Shown here piece after piece: positions 58,854 through 64,000 of a DNA stretch of 64,000 nt. The DNA lies in assembly GCA_024760905.1 (NCBI GenBank), contig CM045731.1, forward strand, positions 56,308,125-56,372,124, in the 5' to 3' direction. Position 1 is the first letter of the stretch. Every line of letters starts with the position of its first letter. The stretch is from Plotosus lineatus. Taxonomy: Eukaryota > Chordata > Actinopteri > Siluriformes > Plotosidae. Below the pieces are notes generated by a model. That model saw only the letters and a program-made list of their open reading frames with translations. It was not told where the DNA came from and searched no databases. Both the position numbers and the translations under genes were made by a program.

Positions 58854-59758
58854 ACCACCATCCTATGCTGTTTGGCAACACTCTCACCCACGATGACTTT
58901 GCAGTCACTGACTTCCTTCAAATTACATCGCCTACACAAGATGTAGTCTACCTGTGTGCGCCTACCTCCGCTTTCATAAGTCACCCTATGCTCCTGTTTC
59001 TTCTCAAAGAAAGTATTCACCACAGCCATTTCCATCCTTTTTGCAAAATCTATCAACATCTGTCCTTCTGCGTTCCTGTCCTGGATACCAAACCTGCCCA
59101 TCACTTCCTCGTCCCCTCTGTTGCCTGCCCCAACATGTCCATTGAAGTCTGCACCTATGACCACTCTTTTACCTCTGGGGGTACTCTGCATCACTTCATC
59201 TAAGTCACTCCAGAATCTCTCCTTCTCTTCTAGCTCACATCCTGCCTGTGGGGCATAAGCACTAACAACATTGAGCATTACACCTTCAATTTCTAACTTG
59301 AGATTCATCACTCTGTCTGACACTCTTTTCACTTTTAGAACATTCCTGACAAACTCCTCCTTCAAGATGACTCCGACTCCATTTCTCTTCCCATCCACAC
59401 CGTGATAAAATAGCTTAAACCCTGCTCCTAAGCTTTTAGCTTTGCTACCTTTCCACCTGGTCTCCTGAACACACAGTATGTCCACCTTCCTCCTCTGCAT
59501 CATGTCAACCAGCTCTCTACCTTTTCTGTGCATAGTTCCAACATTCAAAGTCCCCACTCTCAGTCCTAGACTCATGCCTTTCCTCTTCTCTCTCTGCCTA
59601 CGGACACGCCTCCCACCTCTCCTTCTTCGACGTCTTCGACCAACAGTAGTCCAATTTCCATCAGCACCCTGTTGATTGACAGCACTGATGGCGGTCGTTG
59701 TTAACCCGGGCCTCGACCGATCCGGTATGGAGGTAATACTTTTGATTTGCATTATCAA
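58781..59758 (-). pseudogene. RTE LINE copy 1 endonuclease frame
   Basis: 325 residues: an Arg-rich N-terminus (GRRRRRRRGGRR), then APE endonuclease blocks LRVGTLNVGTM (Asn), DILCVQETRWKG (Glu), NVVSAYAPQAGC, VVIGADFNGHVG (Asp/Asn), TQVDYILCRR and VAKQHRMVV (His). It would nick target DNA to prime reverse transcription. The frame leaves the LINE reading near 58,835, where a single missing base relative to copy 2 separates it from the RT frame. RTE elements normally have both domains in one ORF. Confidence 0.88.
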
Positions 59759-59880
59759 TAGTTGGCATTGGTTTTACGTCGGATGCCCTTCCTGACACAA
59801 CCCTCTGCATTTCTCCGGGCTTGGGACCGGCATGAGAGGGAGAGACATTTCTCTGCTGTGCCACCCTGTATAAATCATTT

Positions 59881-60110
59881 AACATCCCATCCCATCCATC
59901 CTATCCTATTACGTACATCTTATTCAATTATATCCTCTGTCTTGTCCTATCTTGTCTCATTCAATCTTGTCTTATCTTGTCCTAAGCAATGCAATTTTAT
60001 TCCAATTCATGTTTTAGCATCCCATTCCATCCAGCCTCATCCCTTACAATTCTGTACTATCTCATCTTGTCCCGCTCCATTTCCCCAAACGTATTCTGTC
60101 CTGACTTTTC
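59881..60110 (+). repeat. degenerate CATCC array, right part
   Basis: It continues the 54650-55117 array after the LINE insertion, with increasing TCTTGTC/TATCC variants. Confidence 0.7.
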
Positions 60111-60429
60111 TGGCATGTAGCATAATTTCCGATTCATCTCAGGCAAGAAAAGCAATAAAGTTTGATATTGAGGTATTTGATGGTAAGAACTTGTTTTTTT
60201 TCCCAAAAATTAACCCTTTTTTGACATATTGCCAATAGCAAATAAAAATGAGCGATTTATAAAACAGTAAAAAGTCTTACTTTCAACATTTGATATGTTC
60301 TTTTGTGATCAAAATTTCTTTTTTTATGAGATGTGCGAATAATTGCATTCTGTTTTTATTTACATTTTATGTGGTGTCCCAACGTTTACGGCATCAGGGA
60401 TGTATGTCTAGATGAGCTAAACCAATTAA

Positions 60430-60641
60430 AATTACTTAATCCAACTGGAGTTACTGGGAGCATGGAGCACATGACTCTGGCCAAAGCCAGGGTACACCCT
60501 AAATAGCTCACTAATCCATCGCAGGGCAACACACCACAATCAACCATTCACATTCACACCTAGGGCTGATTTCAAACACCGTGTTAGCCTAATCATCATG
60601 CCTTTGCACTGCAAAGGAAACCAGAATACCCGAAGGAATCC
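60430..60641 (-). mobile_element. SINE-A copy, antisense
   Basis: CCATCGCAGGGCAACACACC, CATTCACATTCACACCTAGG and GGAAACCAGAATACCCG landmarks are in reverse orientation. Confidence 0.7.
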
Positions 60642-60690
60642 AATGACATCACCAAACCTTCACTTCTTCTTTTCCTTTTGGCTGTTCCCT

Positions 60691-62650
60691 TCAGGGGTCG
60701 CCGCAACGAATCATCTGCCTCCATCTCACCCTATCCTCTGCATCTTCTTCTCTTACACCAACTGCCTTCATGTCCTTCTTCACCACGTCCATGAATTGTC
60801 TCTTTGGTCTTCCTCTAGGCCTTCTGCCTGGTAGTTCCAACCTCAGCATCCTACTACTAATATATTCACTATCCCTCCTCCTCTGTACATGTCCAAACCA
60901 TCTCAATCAAGCCTCTCTGACTTTGTCTTCAACACGTCTTACATGTGCTGTCCCTCTGATGTGCTCATTTATGATCCTATCCATCCTCATTACTCCCAAA
61001 GAGAACCTCAACATTTTCATCTCTGCTACCTCCAGCTCTGCCTCCTGTCTTTTCCTCAGGGCCACTAAACCATACAACATCGCTGGCCTCAACACCGCCT
61101 TGTACACTTTTCCTTTCATTCTTGCCAGTACCTTCCTTTCACACATCACACCGGACACTTTTCTCCAACCATTCCAACCTGCCTGCACACGCTTCACCTC
61201 TTTTCCACACTCTCCATTGCTCTGGATTGTTGAGCCTAAGTACTTAAAATACTCCACCTTCCTTATCTCTGCTCCCTGTAACCTCACCATTCCTGTTGGG
61301 TCCATACACATGTATTCTGTCTTACTGAGGCTAACCTTCATTCCTTTCCAGGGCATGCCTCCACCTCTCTAGATTTTCTTGCACTTGTTCTCTGCTCTCA
61401 CTGCAGATCACAATGTCATCTGCAAACATCATAGTCCATGGGGAATCTTGTCTGTCAGCCTGTCCATCACCATAGCAAACAAGAAAGGGCTCAGAACTGA
61501 CCCTTGATTCAGTCCCACCTCCACCTTGAACTCTTCTGTCACACCAACAGCACACCTCACTACTGTCTTCCATCTCTCATACATGTCCTGCACCACTCTA
61601 ACATACTTCTCTGCCACTCCAGACTTCCTCATGCAATACCACAGTTCCTCTCTTGGCACCCTGTTATATGATTTCTCCAGATCCACAAAGGCACAATGCA
61701 GCTCCCCCTGACCTTCTCTGTACTTCTCTATTAACATTCTCAATGCAAACACTGCATCTGTGGTGCTCTTTCTTGGCATGAAACCAAACTGTTGTTCACA
61801 AATGCTGACCTCTGCCCTTAGTCTAGCTTCCACTATTCTTTACCATAACTTCATCGTATGGCTCATCAACTTTATTCCTCTGTTAGATGCCACAACTCTG
61901 CACGTCTCCCTTGTTCTTAAAAATGGGCACCAGCACACTTCTCCTCCATTCCTCTGGCATCTGCTCACTCTCTAAGACCTTGTTGAATGTTCTTGTCAGG
62001 AAATCTACTGCTACCTTACTGAGACACTTCCATACCTCCACCGGTATGTCATCAGGACAAACTGCCTTTCCACTCTTCATCCTCTCCAATGCCCTCCTCA
62101 CTTCACCCTTACTAATCTTTGCTACTTCCTGGTCCTGAACAGTCACCTCTTCTACTCTTTTTTCTCTCTCTCATTTTCCTCATTCATCAGCTCTTTCCAT
62201 CTTCCCAGCACACTTCTGTCAGCATTTCCCACTCTGTCCTTTATCACTCTAACTTGCTGCATGTCCTTCCCATCTCTATTTCTCTTCTGTGCCAACCTGT
62301 ATAAATCCTTTTCTCCCTCTTTACTTTCCAACCGAGCATACAAGTCATCATACGCCCTCTGTTTGGCCTTTGACACCGCTACCTTCGCCTTATGCTGTCT
62401 CCCTGTACTCCTGTTTACTCTCTTCAGTCCTCTCTATGTCCCACTTCTTAGCTAACCTCTTCCTTTGTACATACTCCTGCACTTCCTCATTCCACCACCA
62501 AGTCTCCTTATCTCCTCTCCTTCCAGATGACATACCAAGTATTCTCCTACCTGTCTCCCTGATCACATTAGCTGTAGTTGTCCAGTCATCTGGAAGCACT
62601 TCCTGACCACCCAAAGCCATTTTCAACTCCTTCTTGAAGACAACATGACA
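60691..62650 (-). pseudogene. RTE LINE copy 2 reverse transcriptase remnant
   Basis: Pieces in minus-strand order: ALGGQEVLPDDWTTTANVI, LYRLAQKRNRDGKDMQ, KSGKAVCPDDIPVEVWKC, QQFGFMPRKSTTDAVFALRM, DLEKSYNRVPREELW (the conserved D of KAYDRVP is N here), SPWTMMFADDIVICSE, EYFKYLGSTIQ, and the C-terminal RWRQMIRCGDP. They lie in different frames. Confidence 0.85.
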
Positions 62651-62668
62651 CTCTTCCTTTTTCAGCTT

Positions 62669-63431
62669 TCACCACTTTGTCTTCTGCTCTGCCTTTGCCT
62701 GCTTCATCTTCCTTACCATCAGCGTCATCCTGCACACCACCATCCTATGCTGTTTGGCAACACTCTCACCTGCTACTACTTTGCAGTCACTGACTTCCTT
62801 CAAATTACATCGCCTACGCAAGATGTAGTCTACCTGTGTCCTCCTATCTGTGCTTTTATAAGTCACGCTATGCTCCTGTCTATTCTGGAAGAACGTATTT
62901 ACCACAGCTATTTCCATCCTTTTTGCAAAATCTACCAACATCTGTCCTTCTGCATTCCTGTCCTGGATACCAAACCTACCCATCACTTCCTCATCCCCTC
63001 CGTTGCCTGCACCAACATGTCCATTGAAGTCTGCCCCAATGACCACTCTTTCACCACTGGGGGTATTCTGTATCACTTCATCTGACTCACTCCAGAATCT
63101 CTCCTTCTCTTCTAGCTCACATCCTGCCTGTGGGGCATAAGCACTAACAACATTGAACATCACGCCTTCAATTTCTAACTTGAGACTCATGACTCTGTCT
63201 GACACTCTTTTCACTTCCAGAACATTCCTGACAAACTCCTCCTTCAAGATGACTCCTACTCCATTTCTTTTCCCATCCACACCATGAAAAAAACAGCTTA
63301 AACCCTGCTCCTAAGCTTCTAGTCTTGCTACCTTTCCACCTGGTCTCCTGAATACACAGTATGTCCACCTTACTCCTCTGCATCATGTCAGCCAGCTCTC
63401 TACCTTTTCCTGTTATAGTTCCAACATTCAA
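62669..63431 (-). pseudogene. RTE LINE copy 2 endonuclease, one frameshift
   Basis: Frames in order: VDILCIQETRWKGSKTRSLG (Glu present), a shift in an A-rich run near 63,290, then VVSAYAPQAGC, VVIGADFNGHVGAGN, TQVDYILRRRC and VAKQHRMVVCRMTL. At the C-terminus it reads straight into KAEQKTKW, showing the original continuous endonuclease-RT frame that copy 1 has lost. Confidence 0.85.
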
Positions 63432-63774
63432 CGTCTCTACTTTCAGTCAATTTAGACTCATGCCTTTCCTCTTCTCTCTCTGCCTATGGACACGCCTCCC
63501 GCCTCCTGCCTCTTCTTCTTCGACCAACAGTAGTCCAATTTCCACCAGCACCCTGTTTGTTAACAGCACTGATGGCGGTCGTTGTTAACCCAGGCCTCGA
63601 TCGATCCGGTATGAAATTTTTTGTTGTGACTCGCATATTTTATTTGGCATTTGTTTTACGCCGGATGCCCTTCCTGACGCAACCCTCTGCATTTATCCAG
63701 GCTTGGGACCGGCGTGAGGGAGAGACACTGGCTTGTGCCCCTCCCTCACGGCTGTATTATCACCAAACCTTCAC

Positions 63775-64000
63775 ATTCTTATTTAATGATGCTGTTACAA
63801 GCATGCGCCTTCTGTAGTGGTTTCAGATTCTATGCACTGGTTCTGGAATGTTTGTGTCTCATCTCCACATTTATTTATGAATTGCAAACTCGGATTCTGG
63901 GATTTGAACGCGGCCCTGTTGTACCAATATTTTTGGAAGAAACTCCATATTACCAAAGAAATTATAAAATCTCCTCGTTTCGTGCCATTCAGAAGTAACC
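63775..64000. other. intronic sequence to the window edge
   Basis: No scube3 exon and no repeat boundary is visible in the last 225 bases. Confidence 0.4.

Larger units (their letters stand above)
56724..59845 (-). mobile_element. RTE-type LINE copy 1, near full length, nested in copy 3
   Basis: A 3,122 bp element with a 16 bp target-site duplication CATTTCTCTGCTGTGC (56708-56723 and 59846-59861). The 3' end is a (GAA)n tail preceded by the AGCCGAAAG terminus, only about 36 bases after the stop codon, as is usual for RTE elements. The 5' end includes CAGGAAGGGCATCCGACG. Two large frames cover endonuclease and RT. Confidence 0.92.
55118..59880 (-). mobile_element. RTE-type LINE copy 3 (host), split by copy 1
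   Basis: Host LINE sequence lies at 55118-56723 and 59862-59880; the rest is copy 1 plus its duplicated target. It is flanked by the 17 bp direct repeat AACATCCCATCCCATCC (55101-55117 and 59881-59897). It is 5'-truncated just upstream of the LYRVAQQRN region, so it never had an endonuclease. Its RT frame is open only at 55919-56557 (KSGKAVCPDDIPVEVWKC, FVDLEKAYDRVPREE), with frameshifts and a small deletion toward the 3' end. The catalytic FADD region is disrupted. Confidence 0.88.
60664..63758 (-). mobile_element. RTE-type LINE copy 2, full length, decayed
   Basis: 3,095 bp between the 16 bp direct repeats ATCACCAAACCTTCAC (60648-60663 and 63759-63774). Its 5' end extends about 35 bases further than copy 1 (AATACAGCCGTGAGGGAGGG on the minus strand), so it is probably closest to the true 5' terminus. 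The endonuclease (62669-63431) has one frameshift near 63,290. The RT is split into at least five frames by small indels, and a deletion before FADD removes part of the region following LTD. It is clearly inactive. Confidence 0.9.

Noticed and set aside
56530..58896. Long + strand open frames of 358 and 304 residues
   Set aside because: They are the antisense of the RTE LINE's RT frame, Ser/Phe/Pro-rich with no domain, and share the boundaries of the minus-strand gene.
59661..59885. Minus-strand frame joining NDLYRVAQQRN to unrelated residues
   Set aside because: It is an accidental fusion across the junction of LINE copy 3 and the 5' end of copy 1, not a gene.
54601..64000. Search for the EGF9 exon of scube3
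   Set aside because: No D-x-D-E-C module with the SCUBE EGF9 pattern is present on the + strand; it must lie downstream.

Overview
The window looks like teleost fish genomic DNA. It has long introns with GT/AG splice sites, abundant (TG)n/(AC)n microsatellites, tRNA-headed SINEs, Rex3-like and other RTE-type LINEs, and Tc1-type DNA transposons. One SINE tail and several repeat styles fit an ostariophysan such as a catfish or characin, but I cannot name the species. There is no bacterial-style gene organisation.

The only host gene I can support is the middle of scube3 (signal peptide, CUB and EGF-like domain protein 3), on the + strand. Seven exons are visible. Each encodes one six-cysteine EGF-like module and each is phase 1-1, so any of them can be skipped without breaking the frame. 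By comparison with the known SCUBE order they are EGF2 to EGF8: 2309-2434, 14791-14925, 33132-33278, 35107-35223, 47727-47843, 49059-49181 and 54484-54600. The signal peptide, EGF1, EGF9, the spacer, the Cys-rich repeats and the CUB domain lie outside the window. Introns of 1.2 to 18.2 kb fill the rest.

Layout: 1-2300 is an intron with degraded SINEs, ending in an inverted SINE pair just upstream of the EGF2 exon. 2.4-14.8 kb is an intron with a (TG)n tract beside its donor, a LINE endonuclease fragment with tandem 5' repeats, a Rex3 scrap, a TAGAT-rich array carrying a SINE, and an (AC)n tract near its acceptor. 14.9-33.1 kb is the largest intron. It holds an internally deleted Tc1 element, a pogo/Tigger-like MITE, a LINE lacking its RT core, a duplicated 0.7 kb composite unit, a 2.7 kb element with terminal inverted repeats and a broken MADF/BESS gene, and a Rex3 fragment. 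33.3-54.5 kb carries four EGF exons and moderate repeat content. 54.6-64 kb is dominated by three RTE-type LINE copies, one inserted inside another, all resolvable by 16-17 bp target-site duplications.

Every LINE recognised is antisense to scube3. The most interesting signals are microsatellites placed around splice sites: a (GT)n tract used as the acceptor tract of the EGF6 exon with an (AC)n tract just past its donor, and a (TG)n/(AC)n pair at opposite ends of the EGF2-EGF3 intron.
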